Counted from the stretch's first letter, positions 50,938-60,591 are shown. The stretch is 64,000 bases of DNA from Nemesobacter sp965249045 (GCA_965249045.1 OZ252213.1:1302001-1366000), one strand, 5' to 3'. Translations and numbers: made by a program. The notes: generated by a model not told the origin, from the sequence alone.

Positions 50938-52180
50938 TTGTCTCTTTAAGATAACCTATGAGATAAAAGGAACCACAAACGCAGGCCGCTTCTCCGTAAC
51001 CGAGAAGCTTTTCATATGCCCTTACGGGGTCTTTTACTGTTTCGATCAAGTCGAATTGCCCGCGTGTAAGCGCCAGGATCTTCTCCGTATCTAAAGACTT
51101 TTTCACTCCGGCAAGTTCCGTTATGATCAGTTTTCCTGAAACGCGAGAAAGTATTTCTGTAAAACCTGCGATGTCTTTGTTATCGAGCATTGTTACTAGG
51201 AAATTGAATTTTGTCCCCGGATGATAGAACTCAAGTGACTCGACAAGGTTTTTTCCCGCGGCGGGGTTGTGCGCACCGTCAATTACAACTGGGATTTCTC
51301 TGCTCAAATATTCCATTCGCCCCCATAAACTGACTCTCGCGAGGGCTTTTTTTACTTTTTCCGGGTCCGTTTTGTAGCGGGTGTGCATTGTCAGCAGTTC
51401 TGCTGTTGCTACGGATATTACGGCGTTTTCCACCTGGTGTGTGCCAGCAAGAGAAGCTTTAAGCTGCGGAATATCCCACTTCGGCCCAGTGTAATCAAAA
51501 CTTAAGTCTTCTTTTTTCCTGTAAGTGAAATCTCCCCCGATTCTGTAGCATTTTGCGGAGTTTTCCCGGGACCTACGCTCGACTACGGAAAGGACCTCAC
51601 CCGTGCATCCGGTTAGCACAAGCGCGTTTTTTTTTATTATTCCGGCTTTTTCCGCGGCAATCTCGCCTAACGTATCTCCAAGGTATTCGGTGTGGTCAAA
51701 AGACACGTTAGTTATAACGCTTACAATGTGATCGCATACGTTTGTCGAGTCCCACCTGCCGCCCATTCCCACTTCAAGCACGCCGATATCTATTGATTTG
51801 CTGTTGAAATGAAGAAACGCGGCCGCGGTGAGCAGTTCGAAATAACTGAGTTCCACGTTAAGTTTCGCACAAGCGGTGAAAACCGTGCCAAGGGTCTCTT
51901 CAAGTTCCTCTCTGGTTATTTCCTCTCCGCTCACCTTTATTCTTTCCGTGACGTCGATCAGGTGAGGGGAGGTAAACAATCCGACGCGGTAACCGTTTGC
52001 TTCGAATATCGACGCGATACAGGCCGCCACGGAGCCCTTGCCGTTAGTTCCGGCGACGGTTACGTAATCCTTTTCTTCGTGAGGAGATCCCAGTTCTTCT
52101 AAAACCGCGGTGATTCTCTCGAGTCCCGGTTTTACGCTGTCTACCCCTTTTAGGCGTAGTCTCTTCAGATTCTGAAACAT
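50906..52180 (-). CDS. folC: Folylpolyglutamate synthase / dihydrofolate synthase
   Basis: FolC adds glutamates to folates. The 424-residue Mur-ligase-type protein has the P-loop VTVAGTNGKGSVAACIASI, SPHLIDVTERIKVSGEEI, and VSVITNVSFDHTEYLGDTLG. GTHQVENAVISVATAELL and VIDGAHNPAAGKNLVESL follow. Its 3' end overlaps the deacetylase gene. The gap to acpS (52181-52291) shows no feature. folP lies a few genes further upstream on the same strand. Confidence 0.93.
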   Translation of the reverse strand: MFQNLKRLRLKGVDSVKPGLERITAVLEELGSPHEEKDYVTVAGTNGKGSVAACIASIFEANGYRVGLFTSPHLIDVTERIKVSGEEITREELEETLGTVFTACAKLNVELSYFELLTAAAFLHFNSKSIDIGVLEVGMGGRWDSTNVCDHIVSVITNVSFDHTEYLGDTLGEIAAEKAGIIKKNALVLTGCTGEVLSVVERRSRENSAKCYRIGGDFTYRKKEDLSFDYTGPKWDIPQLKASLAGTHQVENAVISVATAELLTMHTRYKTDPEKVKKALARVSLWGRMEYLSREIPVVIDGAHNPAAGKNLVESLEFYHPGTKFNFLVTMLDNKDIAGFTEILSRVSGKLIITELAGVKKSLDTEKILALTRGQFDLIETVKDPVRAYEKLLGYGEAACVCGSFYLIGYLKETIENEKTFDSK

Positions 52181-52291
52181 TCTGGATTTCCCAGGTGAAG
52201 ATAGTACCCGCTGATTTGATATCCCCGCTTGGCTTGCGAGAGCAGTTTTTTCCAGTCCGTACGGGCAAGCTTGAGATTTGAATCTAAGAAG

Positions 52292-52669
52292 TCAGTTCTC
52301 AAGTATAACTACGGCAACGGAGTATTCACCGTCGTGCGATATGGTGGTATGAATTTTGGTCAGGCCCCTTTGTTCGGCGATTTCTTTTGTGCTTCCCCGA
52401 AGGTCTATGAAGGGTTTTCCAAGCTCGTTTCGTTTTACCGCTATGTTGTGAAATTTTATGCCCCGTCTGAACCCGGTTCCAAGCGCTTTGACAAAGGCTT
52501 CTTTGACAGCGTAGTTAGCGGCGTAGCTTATATTCCTGTTTTTGCCGTTGCCACCCTGGGCGAGCTCATCATCGGTGAAGACTTTCCGAAGAAATTTCTC
52601 CCCCCATCTGTCAATAAGGCTCTCTATGCGGCTGTTGCGAACCATGTCAATGCCTATGCCTGAAACCAT
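52292..52669 (-). CDS. acpS: Holo-acyl-carrier-protein synthase
   Basis: AcpS transfers 4'-phosphopantetheine from CoA to acyl carrier protein. The 125 residues have the metal-binding GIGIDMVRNSRIESLI, FLRKVFTDDELAQGG, and the signature YAANYAVKEAFVKALGTGFR. The size is normal. It follows pdxJ after 33 nt on the same strand. Confidence 0.94.
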   Translation of the reverse strand: MVSGIGIDMVRNSRIESLIDRWGEKFLRKVFTDDELAQGGNGKNRNISYAANYAVKEAFVKALGTGFRRGIKFHNIAVKRNELGKPFIDLRGSTKEIAEQRGLTKIHTTISHDGEYSVAVVILEN

Positions 52670-52702
52670 ATCTTCGTATCCTGTGCTCTGTTATAGGAAG
52701 TA

Positions 52703-53416
52703 CTATAGCAGGTGAATCATATCTCTTACGGCTTTTTCCATTCCTGAGGAAACCGCCCGTGAAATTATGCTGTGACCGATGTTGAGTTCTTCAATCCCGT
52801 CGATTCTTGAAACCGCTGTCACATTGACATAATTGAGCCCGTGACCTGCGGATACCCTGAGTCGGTGGGAGAGGGCGTCTTCCGTCGACTTTCTGATCTT
52901 ATCAAGCTCCATCATCATTTCGGTTTCGCTGCGGGCGTTTGCGTAACTTCCGGTGTGAAGTTCAACCATGTCAGCGCCCGCCTGCGCGGAGGCCCTTATC
53001 TGGTCGGGGGCGGGGTCTATGAAGATGCTTACGAACAGTCCGGAGTCCTTCAGTTTTTCAATCGCCGTGGCGATTCTTTCCGTATCCTCGCGCACATCAA
53101 GTCCTCCTTCCGTCGTTATCTCCTGCCTTTTCTCAGGAACGAGGGTTACGAAGTCGGGAAGCGTCTCGCTCGCAATTTTAATCATTTCGTCCGTGACGGC
53201 CATCTCCATGTTAAGTCTGGTTTGCACCGTCTGTTTCAGCAGAAGAAGGTCCCTTTCCTGAATGTGTCGGCGGTCTTCCCGCAGGTGAACCACTATTCCG
53301 CTTGCCCCGGCAAGTTCAGCCTGCAGGGCGGTGGCCACGGGATCCGGTTCACCTCCCTTCCTGGCCTGTCTCAGGGTCGCTACGTGGTCAACGTTTACGT
53401 TCAGTCTGGTTTTCAT
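52703..53416 (-). CDS. pdxJ: Pyridoxine 5'-phosphate synthase
   Basis: PdxJ condenses 3-amino-2-oxopropyl phosphate and deoxyxylulose phosphate to pyridoxine phosphate. The 237 residues begin LNVNVDHVATLRQARKGGEP and include VHLREDRRHIQERDL, TLVPEKRQEITTEGGLDV, MVELHTGSYA and SAGHGLNYVNV, all family hallmarks. It abuts glmM with no gap. Confidence 0.96.
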   Translation of the reverse strand: MKTRLNVNVDHVATLRQARKGGEPDPVATALQAELAGASGIVVHLREDRRHIQERDLLLLKQTVQTRLNMEMAVTDEMIKIASETLPDFVTLVPEKRQEITTEGGLDVREDTERIATAIEKLKDSGLFVSIFIDPAPDQIRASAQAGADMVELHTGSYANARSETEMMMELDKIRKSTEDALSHRLRVSAGHGLNYVNVTAVSRIDGIEELNIGHSIISRAVSSGMEKAVRDMIHLL

Positions 53417-54796
53417 CTATAGGCTTCCTGTTCCTATATTTTCACTTATTACAGAAGATACGCTTGAGGCGATCCCGTTTATCAGAGCTTCATCCTCTCC
53501 TTCCACCATCACGCGCGCGAGCAACTCGGTTCCTGAATATCTGAGATTTATCCTTCCTTTATCTCCGAGGATTTTTTCCGACTCCCTGACAAGTTTGAGA
53601 AGCCCCGGAATCTGTTCAAATGGTTTTTTCTCCTTAATCTCAAGACTGTTAAGTACCTGTGGAAACAGGTTTATTATCCCGGCTAGCTCAGAAAGCGATT
53701 TCCCCTTTTTTTTCATTATGCTTAGAATCTGAAGCGAGGCGAGCAGACCGTCTCCCGTGGTTGAATGGTCCAGAAACAGCAGGTGACCCGATTTTTCACC
53801 CCCGAGATTTGCTCCCAGCTTTCTCATGGTTTCTACAACGTATCTGTCTCCCACACGGGTTCTTTCAAGCTTGAGTCCTTTTTTGCCGAGGTAGTTCTCA
53901 AGGGCCATGTTGCTCATCTGCGTAGCCACCACGGTATCGGTTGACAGGGTTCCGGCTTCCATCATTTCAGATGAGCAGATAGCGAGAACGTGGTCGCCGT
54001 CAACTTCATTTCCGTTCTCATCGGAGAAGACAACCCTGTCCGCGTCTCCGTCAAGCGCTATCCCTATATCGGAACCGCTTCGCACGACTTCTTCAAAAAG
54101 TATCTCGGGCCTCAGGCTTCCGCAGTTGACGTTTATGTTTTTTCCGTCCGGCTCCGTGCCGATTGTGATTACCTGTGCTCCCAGTTCCTCAAAAATTATG
54201 GGTGCGACCTTGTAGGCGGCTCCATTGGCGCAGTCAACGACAATTTTCACTCCGTCAAGTGTCAGATCTTTGGGGAAAGTATTTTTGAGAAACACTATGT
54301 ACCGCCCGACCGCGTCCTCGATTCTTTTCGCCTTTCCCGTGAGGGAAGGGGGGCTTATCCGTTCTTTTCCGAGAACCATGTTCTCTATTTCGATCTCTGT
54401 TTTATCCGGCAGTTTGAAGCCTGTGGAATCGAATATTTTTATTCCGTTATCGGTGTAGGGGTTATGGGACGCCGAGATAACCACGCCAGCCGTGGCTCTC
54501 ATGTTTGAAGTTAGAAAGGCTATTGCCGGGGTGGGTAGGGGTCCCACGAGCAGTACGTCGGCTCCCATGGACGTTATGCCGGAGGCTATCGCCTGTTCAA
54601 AGACGTAACCTGAAAGCCGGGTGTCTTTGCCGACAAGTATTTTCACGTGACCGCCCGTTTTCTCGGACAGATATTTTGTTAAAGCCTTTCCGAGAGCAAG
54701 CGATATCTCTGGGGTCATCGGATAGGTATTGGTGACCCCTCTTATTCCATCGGTTCCAAAAATTTTTCTCTCGGGAAGTTCGGATAAAGAATTCAT
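53417..54796 (-). CDS. glmM: Phosphoglucosamine mutase
   Basis: GlmM converts glucosamine 6-phosphate to the 1-phosphate for UDP-GlcNAc and cell-wall synthesis. The 459 residues show KIFGTDGIRGVTNTYPMTPE, the phosphoserine loop TAGVVISASHNPYTDNGIKI, the metal-binding IALDGDADRVVFSDENG and the C-terminal LRYSGTELLARVMVEGE. It is next to the c-di-AMP cyclase genes, an arrangement (cdaA-cdaR-glmM) also seen in Firmicutes, where GlmM binds and regulates CdaA. Confidence 0.97.
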   Translation of the reverse strand: MNSLSELPERKIFGTDGIRGVTNTYPMTPEISLALGKALTKYLSEKTGGHVKILVGKDTRLSGYVFEQAIASGITSMGADVLLVGPLPTPAIAFLTSNMRATAGVVISASHNPYTDNGIKIFDSTGFKLPDKTEIEIENMVLGKERISPPSLTGKAKRIEDAVGRYIVFLKNTFPKDLTLDGVKIVVDCANGAAYKVAPIIFEELGAQVITIGTEPDGKNINVNCGSLRPEILFEEVVRSGSDIGIALDGDADRVVFSDENGNEVDGDHVLAICSSEMMEAGTLSTDTVVATQMSNMALENYLGKKGLKLERTRVGDRYVVETMRKLGANLGGEKSGHLLFLDHSTTGDGLLASLQILSIMKKKGKSLSELAGIINLFPQVLNSLEIKEKKPFEQIPGLLKLVRESEKILGDKGRINLRYSGTELLARVMVEGEDEALINGIASSVSSVISENIGTGSL

Positions 54797-54799
54797 GAT

Positions 54800-55756
54800 C
54801 TAGGTTTTTGGAGATTCTTTGACAGGAGGCGCTTTGACTTTAACCCTGATTCTTTTCGGAGTGATACTTGTAAGCTTAAGCAGGTTTGAATCCGGATAAT
54901 CCACCTTTATATTGAGTCTTCTCTGCCTGCTCTTGCCCATTTCGGCTCCGTCTATGTAAACATTGATTTCATTGCTTGTAAGGCTGTTGATGGTCTTGTA
55001 GGGACCATTGAATACCAAAGTGGCCTTAAGTTCTGAAGTCGTGCTGTACTCGAGTTGTTCAAAATTACGGGGGACTATGTCAACGTCCCGAAACTCTTTG
55101 GTCAGTATTATCTCTTTTATATGAACCGTTACGTTTACATGATCGCCCTCAAGAATTTCCATGTATTGCGAGGGCAGTTGCAGCTGCGCCGGCGCCGTGA
55201 ACTCGGATTCTTCGCCTTCAAGTTTTATTTTCGCCGTCTCTATGGTTTCCAGTTTCGCAAGTTGCGAGGCGGGTCCTCTCACTTCTACGGATTCGGGGAC
55301 AACCTTTATTTTCTTTGATATTTCATAACCGGAACCCGGTTCTCCCAGCACGGGTTTTACCTTGAATTTTTTTGTTACAAGCCTGTCTATGTTAAGCGAA
55401 AGTTTTGAAGGGTTTGCCGCGACTATATCTATTCCTCTCGGAACTATTGCCGAAGCCGCACGCTTCGTGTCTATCTTGAGAACACCCTGTTTTGTTTTTT
55501 GCAGGTCAATGGGGATTGACTTGTTTGAATGGGCGAATGAAGACAGCAGGCTTCTTGGTCCTCTAAGGGACAGGTCAACGCTGTCGGGCAGTTTATTTGC
55601 TATAATAAGGCTCTCCGGGAGACTGCTGAGGTGAAGCGGAATCCTGATATCCCTTTCCACGTCGAGTTCGAAGTTCGTAAACGCCCAGAGAAGTACCGCC
55701 AGCGCAAGCGCGATTGTCTTTTTGGTAAGGCCTTGAAAAAAAGGTTTTTTCTCCAT
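54800..55756 (-). CDS. cdaR: YbbR-domain protein, probable c-di-AMP cyclase regulator
   Basis: CdaR-type proteins bind and regulate the membrane diadenylate cyclase. The 318-residue protein has one N-terminal membrane helix (TIALALAVLLWAFTNFELD) and then about three YbbR-type beta repeats, for example SLRGPRSLLSSFAHSNKSIP and PESVEVRGPASQLAKLETIE. It overlaps the cyclase gene by one base and is followed by glmM. The family call rests on both repeats and neighbours. Confidence 0.9.
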   Translation of the reverse strand: MEKKPFFQGLTKKTIALALAVLLWAFTNFELDVERDIRIPLHLSSLPESLIIANKLPDSVDLSLRGPRSLLSSFAHSNKSIPIDLQKTKQGVLKIDTKRAASAIVPRGIDIVAANPSKLSLNIDRLVTKKFKVKPVLGEPGSGYEISKKIKVVPESVEVRGPASQLAKLETIETAKIKLEGEESEFTAPAQLQLPSQYMEILEGDHVNVTVHIKEIILTKEFRDVDIVPRNFEQLEYSTTSELKATLVFNGPYKTINSLTSNEINVYIDGAEMGKSRQRRLNIKVDYPDSNLLKLTSITPKRIRVKVKAPPVKESPKT

Positions 55757-56553
55757 CAGGCTTTTCCCGCTTGGCTTGCTTTCATGCTGCCCGGGCTCTC
55801 GCTGCTCAGTTCGGAAACCAGACTAGGTCTGAGCAATTTGTCGTTGGCGATTCTTTTGAGTTCTCCGTCTGCTGCGAGCGAGATCTTTCCCGTTTCCTCA
55901 GACACGATTACCACAACAGCGTCAGTTTCCTTGGACAGCTCTATAGCGGCCCTGTGCCTCGTTCCAAGTTCCGTTCCCAGTTCAAGGTCCGTACTGATCG
56001 GGAAAAAGCATCCGGCTGAAAGAATAACTTCGTCTTTGATTACCAATCCCCCGTCGTGAAGAGGGGATGCCGTATTGAAAATACTTATGATCATCTCGCT
56101 TGATAAGCTGGCGTTAATCGGTCTTCCAGGAAACATCTTGAGGCTTTCCTGCCTTTCGATGGCTATCAGGGCTCCAATCTTCCTTGAGGAAAGAAAAGAG
56201 CAGGCAGCTACCAGTTCTTCTATCACCGTTTCATTCGCGCTGTGTTTCGCGAAACTGAAAAGAAGAGGTTTCTTTCCTATGTTCGCAAGTCCCCTTCTTA
56301 TATCGTCCTGAAAGAGGATGATTACTATGAGTATTACGAAACCGAGGAAGTGGGTAAGCACCCAGTTAAGCGTGAAAAATCCCCATTTTCCTGAAGCGAA
56401 ATAGAGAATTACCATTGCCGCGAGTCCGAGCAGGATCTGCGAGCTTCTGGTTCCCTCTAGGACTTTTAGTATGTAGAAAAATATTATGGCGACGATCAGG
56501 ATATCCAGGCTGTCTGAAAAGAATCGAAAGTTCTGTATTGTAGAGTCCGTCAT
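55756..56553 (-). CDS. cdaA: Membrane diadenylate cyclase (c-di-AMP synthase)
   Basis: CdaA makes cyclic di-AMP from two ATP molecules. The 265 residues begin with about three transmembrane helices (ILIVAIIFFYILKVLEGT, and further to FLGFVILIVIILF) and then the DAC domain. The catalytic motifs are ASPLHDGGLVIKDEV (DGA-type, here DGG) and LGTRHRAAIELSKETDAVVV (RHR). The second motif is complete. The last position of the DGA motif is glycine, which may be tolerated. c-di-AMP usually controls osmolyte and potassium transport and cell wall; none of those targets is visible here. Confidence 0.93.
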   Translation of the reverse strand: MTDSTIQNFRFFSDSLDILIVAIIFFYILKVLEGTRSSQILLGLAAMVILYFASGKWGFFTLNWVLTHFLGFVILIVIILFQDDIRRGLANIGKKPLLFSFAKHSANETVIEELVAACSFLSSRKIGALIAIERQESLKMFPGRPINASLSSEMIISIFNTASPLHDGGLVIKDEVILSAGCFFPISTDLELGTELGTRHRAAIELSKETDAVVVIVSEETGKISLAADGELKRIANDKLLRPSLVSELSSESPGSMKASQAGKA

Positions 56554-56556
56554 CCG

Positions 56557-57492
56557 CTAGTTTATCCCGTATATGCTTTTTACCGTCCGAATTGCCTGCG
56601 TTGTTTCAAGTACATCATGAACTCTTACGATAGAAATACCTTTAAGCATTGATATTATCACTGAACAAACGGATCCTATCAATCTTTGCTCAACAAGCGG
56701 GCTCCCCAGGATTTCCCCTATAAAGGATTTTCGCGAGGTTCCGAGGCAGACCGGAAACCCAAGTTCGCAGAACTCTTCAAGCCTTCTTATGATTTCTAGG
56801 TTCTGCTCGGTGGTTTTTCCAAATCCGATGCCCGGGTCGATTATTATATTGTCCCGCGGTATTCCTGCCGCCATGGCCGTTTGAGCTGAATTCAAAAGAA
56901 AGTCCGCTATATCGGAAATAAGCGAACTGTAGTGGGTTTTTTTCTGCATGTTCACCGGTCGTGAACTTGTATGGGTGAGTATGATGGCTGCTCCGCTTTC
57001 CGATACCTTCTGCGCGATTTTCGGTTCGAAGCTTAGTCCGCTTATATCGTTTACCATTGAAGCTCCCCGCCCAAGAGCTTCCTCCGCGACGACGGCTTTT
57101 GTAGTGTCTATCGATATTACGGTGTCAAATTCCTCTGAAGCCGCTTCTATTACGGGTATAACCCTGTCAAGCTCCTCCTCCACGCTCACACCGAGAGAAC
57201 CCGGTCTTGTGGATTCTCCCCCTATGTCAATAATGTCGGCCCCGTCTTTAATAAGAGAAGCGATTCTCCCGAGAGCCTGCTGGGGATCGTTGTACTTTCC
57301 GCCGTCATAAAAAGAATCCGGCGTCATGTTCACAATTCCCATGACAAGGGGTTTTTCGCTCAGATTCAGTTTTTTTGAACCGAGTTTTATCAAATGGGGT
57401 TCCGGCGCGTTCTGATTTGCTTTGTGGACTGGGTGCTTTAGCAAACGGTTCTCACTCCCGGTCATGCGAAGACGGCCGAAAAACAGCGGCAT
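56557..57492 (-). CDS. folP: Dihydropteroate synthase
   Basis: FolP joins pterin pyrophosphate and p-aminobenzoate; it is the sulfonamide target. The 311 residues include LVMGIVNMTPDSFYDGGKY, IIDIGGESTRPGSLGVSVEE, MVNDISGLSF, IIDPGIGFGKTTEQNLEI and LGTSRKSFIGEIL. The N-terminal 45 residues before the domain are not conserved, so the true start may lie downstream. It stands between ftsH and cdaA on the same strand. Confidence 0.95.
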   Translation of the reverse strand: MPLFFGRLRMTGSENRLLKHPVHKANQNAPEPHLIKLGSKKLNLSEKPLVMGIVNMTPDSFYDGGKYNDPQQALGRIASLIKDGADIIDIGGESTRPGSLGVSVEEELDRVIPVIEAASEEFDTVISIDTTKAVVAEEALGRGASMVNDISGLSFEPKIAQKVSESGAAIILTHTSSRPVNMQKKTHYSSLISDIADFLLNSAQTAMAAGIPRDNIIIDPGIGFGKTTEQNLEIIRRLEEFCELGFPVCLGTSRKSFIGEILGSPLVEQRLIGSVCSVIISMLKGISIVRVHDVLETTQAIRTVKSIYGIN

Positions 57493-57513
57493 TGTGGAAA
57501 AAAGCCACAGGGA

Positions 57514-59364
57514 TCAGACCCTGCCGGTTATATCAAACGGCTTTTTCACTTCCGGCCTGAACTCCTGCGTTTTTGAAACCAGTTCGTCAAGTTCCGCTGA
57601 GTCTATCACTTCCTTTTCAAGAAGCAGGGAAGAGAGTTCATGCAGGATATCCTGATTGTCTCTAAGGAGCTTCAGTACCGCATCGTAGCTTTCGTTTACG
57701 ATTCTTCTTGTTTCCTGGTCTATCTGCACCGCGGTATCTTCGCTGTAGTCGGTTTTTCTCGAAATTTCCCTGCCCAGAAAAGGCTGCTGTTCCCCTTTGC
57801 CGAAAGTCACCGGTCCCACAACTTCGCTCATTCCCCATTCGCATACCATTTTTCTGGCTATCTCGGTAACTCTCTCAAGATCGTTGGCCGCACCGCTGGT
57901 TCTCTCGGAGAACACCAGTTCTTCCGCGGCCCTGCCTCCCAGAAGCACCTTTATGGTGGAAATCAGATAAGTTCTCGACAAGGTGTACTTGTCTTCAAGG
58001 GGAAGCTGCTGGGTGACTCCAAGAGCCATTCCTCTCGGTATGATCGTTACTTTGTGTATTGGATCGGCTTCGGGAGTCAGTTTTGCCACAAGCGCGTGTC
58101 CGGCTTCGTGATAAGCGGTGATCTTCTTCTCTTTGTCGCTTATCAGCAGGCTTTTTCTCTCAACTCCCATGGTGACCTTGTCTTTTGCGTATTCAAAGTC
58201 CTCTATGGAAACTTGCTCCTTGTCGTTGCGAGCTGCGTGAAGAATCGATTCGTTAACGAGATTCTCAAGGTCGGCTCCGGAAAAACCCGGAGTGGATCTC
58301 GCGATTACCGAAAGATCAACATCCTCGGCTATCGGAGTGTCTTTCGAATGAACGACCAGGATAGCTTCTCTCCCCCTGACATCCGGCCTGGGGACGACAA
58401 CCTGACGATCAAACCTCCCCGGTCTGAGAAGTGCCGGGTCAAGCACGTCCGGGCGGTTTGTGGCCGCCATGACTATAATGCCTTCGTTTCCTTCAAAGCC
58501 GTCCATCTCAACCAGAAGCTGGTTAAGTGTCTGCTCCCTTTCGTCGTGGCCTCCTCCGAGTCCCGCTCCCCTGTGTCTTCCCACGGCGTCAAGTTCGTCA
58601 ACGAATATTATGCAAGGGGCGGTTTTCTTGGCCTGTATGAACAGCTCCCTGACCCTTGAAGCCCCGACTCCGACGAACATTTCCACAAAATCGCTCCCGC
58701 TTATTATGAAAAAGGGTACTCCCGCTTCTCCGGCTATGGCTTTTGCAAGAAGGGTCTTTCCCGTTCCCGGGGGACCGACCAGCAGAACCCCTCTGGGTAT
58801 TCTTCCTCCCAGCCGCGTGAATTTCTCGGGGCTTTTAAGGAACTCCACTATTTCGCTTACTTCCTCTTTTGCTTCCTCAACCCCGGCTACGTCCTTGAAG
58901 GTGATCTTGTTCTGTCCTTCGCCCAGCATCCTCGCGCGGTTTTTTCCGAAACTCATCGCCTTTGTGCCCCCGGCCTGTACCTGCCTCATGAAAAAGACCA
59001 TGAGCGCGACCAGTATGAAAAGGGGGCCCCAGTTTATGAGTATCTGGGTAAGCGAGCTCTGGTTCCGGCGTGAAAAGCTGAACTCCATGCCGCTTTCCTC
59101 AAGCTTTGCGATAAGCATTTCTCCCGCGGGTCCCGTGGTTGTGAATCCGCGATCCGTGGGATCGGCGTTTTTAAGTTCTCCCCTTATTATGTTTTCGCCG
59201 AACTCTACCTTTGCTAGCCTGTCATTATCCAGGTGCTCCAGGAATTTGCTGTAGGTTATCTCGGAGTAGACGTTTGCCGGGGTGTTCATGAACTGGTACA
59301 CCGCAAACACGCCGACGAATATGGCTACCCACAGTACAAGATTCTTAAAAATATTTGCTGACAT
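57514..59364 (-). CDS. ftsH: ATP-dependent zinc metalloprotease FtsH
   Basis: FtsH is the membrane-anchored AAA+ protease that degrades membrane and regulatory proteins, including sigma-32 in E. coli. The 616 residues have two transmembrane segments (LVLWVAIFVGVFAVYQFM and LFILVALMVFFM), Walker A in LVGPPGTGKTLLAKAIAG, Walker B in CIIFVDELDAVG, the second region of homology (ATNRPDVLDPALL) and the zinc motif AYHEAGHALVAK. With rpoH and dnaK in this window, the FtsH-DnaK-RpoH circuit is a possible link, known only from E. coli. Confidence 0.97.
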   Translation of the reverse strand: MSANIFKNLVLWVAIFVGVFAVYQFMNTPANVYSEITYSKFLEHLDNDRLAKVEFGENIIRGELKNADPTDRGFTTTGPAGEMLIAKLEESGMEFSFSRRNQSSLTQILINWGPLFILVALMVFFMRQVQAGGTKAMSFGKNRARMLGEGQNKITFKDVAGVEEAKEEVSEIVEFLKSPEKFTRLGGRIPRGVLLVGPPGTGKTLLAKAIAGEAGVPFFIISGSDFVEMFVGVGASRVRELFIQAKKTAPCIIFVDELDAVGRHRGAGLGGGHDEREQTLNQLLVEMDGFEGNEGIIVMAATNRPDVLDPALLRPGRFDRQVVVPRPDVRGREAILVVHSKDTPIAEDVDLSVIARSTPGFSGADLENLVNESILHAARNDKEQVSIEDFEYAKDKVTMGVERKSLLISDKEKKITAYHEAGHALVAKLTPEADPIHKVTIIPRGMALGVTQQLPLEDKYTLSRTYLISTIKVLLGGRAAEELVFSERTSGAANDLERVTEIARKMVCEWGMSEVVGPVTFGKGEQQPFLGREISRKTDYSEDTAVQIDQETRRIVNESYDAVLKLLRDNQDILHELSSLLLEKEVIDSAELDELVSKTQEFRPEVKKPFDITGRV

Positions 59365-59457
59365 GCGTCATTCCTCAATCTTTACGCAACTCTCGCGTAG
59401 ATAAAAACATCCGAAATATAAAATAACACAGTTAAAATTTCATTTCAAACAGGTTTT

Positions 59458-60369
59458 CTAATCGTAGAGATCGGTTCCAAGATACATTTCCCCGCTGTCG
59501 CAGAAAGTTACGAGCACCTGAGCGCCGTCCTCAAGCTCTTCTGATATTCCAAGAGCCGCGTAAAGACAAGCTCCCGAGGATATTCCAACCAGTATCCCTT
59601 CCTCGGAAGCAAGGGCTTTTACGCATTCGCGGGCCTTGTGCGTTGGGACCTTGTAGATTCTGTCGATTATCCCGGTATCAAGCTTCTCGGGAACAAACCC
59701 GGGCGATATGCCGCAGATGCCGTGGGGACCTTCTTTTCCCTCGGACAGAGTAGGGCATTCGGCGGGTTCGACCACCACTATCTTGAGTTGGGGATAGATC
59801 TTCTTGAGTTCAGGACCCATCCCCATTACCGTTCCCCCGCTTCCGACTCCGCACACAAAGGCATCGAGACGGCCCGGTATCTGGTTTTCTACCTCTTTTG
59901 CGGTCTCCTCGCGGTGAATCGTGATATCCGCGGTGTTTTTGAACTGGTCAAGAAGGTAAAAATCCGGGTTTTCATCTTCTATCTCGCGGGCTTTTTCTAT
60001 CGATCCGCGAAGTCCCCGGCTCGCGGCAGTGAGGACCACTTGCCCTTTAAACGCGTTTACCAGGTAGATTTTCTCCTTCGCCGTGTCCTCGGGCATGACA
60101 ACGGTGAGATCGTACCCGCTTGCCTTGCAGCAAAGTGCGAGTCCTATCGCGGTGTTGCCGCTTGACGCCTCGATTATGGTCGTTTTCCCGGGCTCTATGA
60201 GGTTCTCCCGCTCCGCCTGCTTGATCATGGCAATACACGCCCTGTCCTTTATGCTGCCCGCGGGGTTTAAGTGCTCAAGCTTCGCCCATATTGTAGAACG
60301 GCTGTTTTTCGGAACGCTCCTCAGTTTTATTACTGGCGTATTGCCGATACAGTCAATCAGATTTGTCAT
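59458..60369 (-). CDS. cysM: Cysteine synthase (CysM/CysK family)
   Basis: This PLP enzyme makes cysteine from O-acetylserine and sulfide or thiosulfate. The 303 residues have LIDCIGNTPVIKLRSVP at the start, the PLP lysine in LEHLNPAGSIKDRACIAMI and the substrate loop EASSGNTAIGLALCC. The phosphate-binding part is FVCGVGSGGTVMGMG, and EEGILVGISSGACLYAAL lies near the end. CysM is preferred over CysK on the short length, with limited certainty. Confidence 0.9.
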   Translation of the reverse strand: MTNLIDCIGNTPVIKLRSVPKNSRSTIWAKLEHLNPAGSIKDRACIAMIKQAERENLIEPGKTTIIEASSGNTAIGLALCCKASGYDLTVVMPEDTAKEKIYLVNAFKGQVVLTAASRGLRGSIEKAREIEDENPDFYLLDQFKNTADITIHREETAKEVENQIPGRLDAFVCGVGSGGTVMGMGPELKKIYPQLKIVVVEPAECPTLSEGKEGPHGICGISPGFVPEKLDTGIIDRIYKVPTHKARECVKALASEEGILVGISSGACLYAALGISEELEDGAQVLVTFCDSGEMYLGTDLYD

Positions 60370-60408
60370 CTGCGTGTTTTTCGTGCGGCTTTTTCCGCGC
60401 CCGGTTAA

Positions 60409-60591
60409 TTACACAAGAAAAGAGATTATGTCTTTTAGCACTTGGTTATCTTTGCTTTTGATCTCGGCCAGTATCTGCTGTATCTGCTCCCAGGTGACGT
60501 CTTCTTTTCTCATCTCGTTTTTGAGCTTGAGAAGAAGTACTTTTATTTCCTGATCCGTAACGTTTTTTATATATGAGCTGAGATCGGCCAT
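60409..60591 (-). CDS. Small uncharacterised helical protein (60 aa)
   Basis: The frame encodes 60 residues, MADLSSYIKNVTDQEIKVLL and on, predicted helical with heptad-like leucines and lysines. An AGGA about 9 nt upstream supports it. I know no family for it. It lies between cysM and the divergently read PBP gene. Confidence 0.5.
   Translation of the reverse strand: MADLSSYIKNVTDQEIKVLLLKLKNEMRKEDVTWEQIQQILAEIKSKDNQVLKDIISFLV

Noticed and set aside
57640..58659. 339-codon plus-strand frame opposite ftsH
   Set aside because: ftsH motifs are complete on the minus strand; the plus frame has no recognisable domain.
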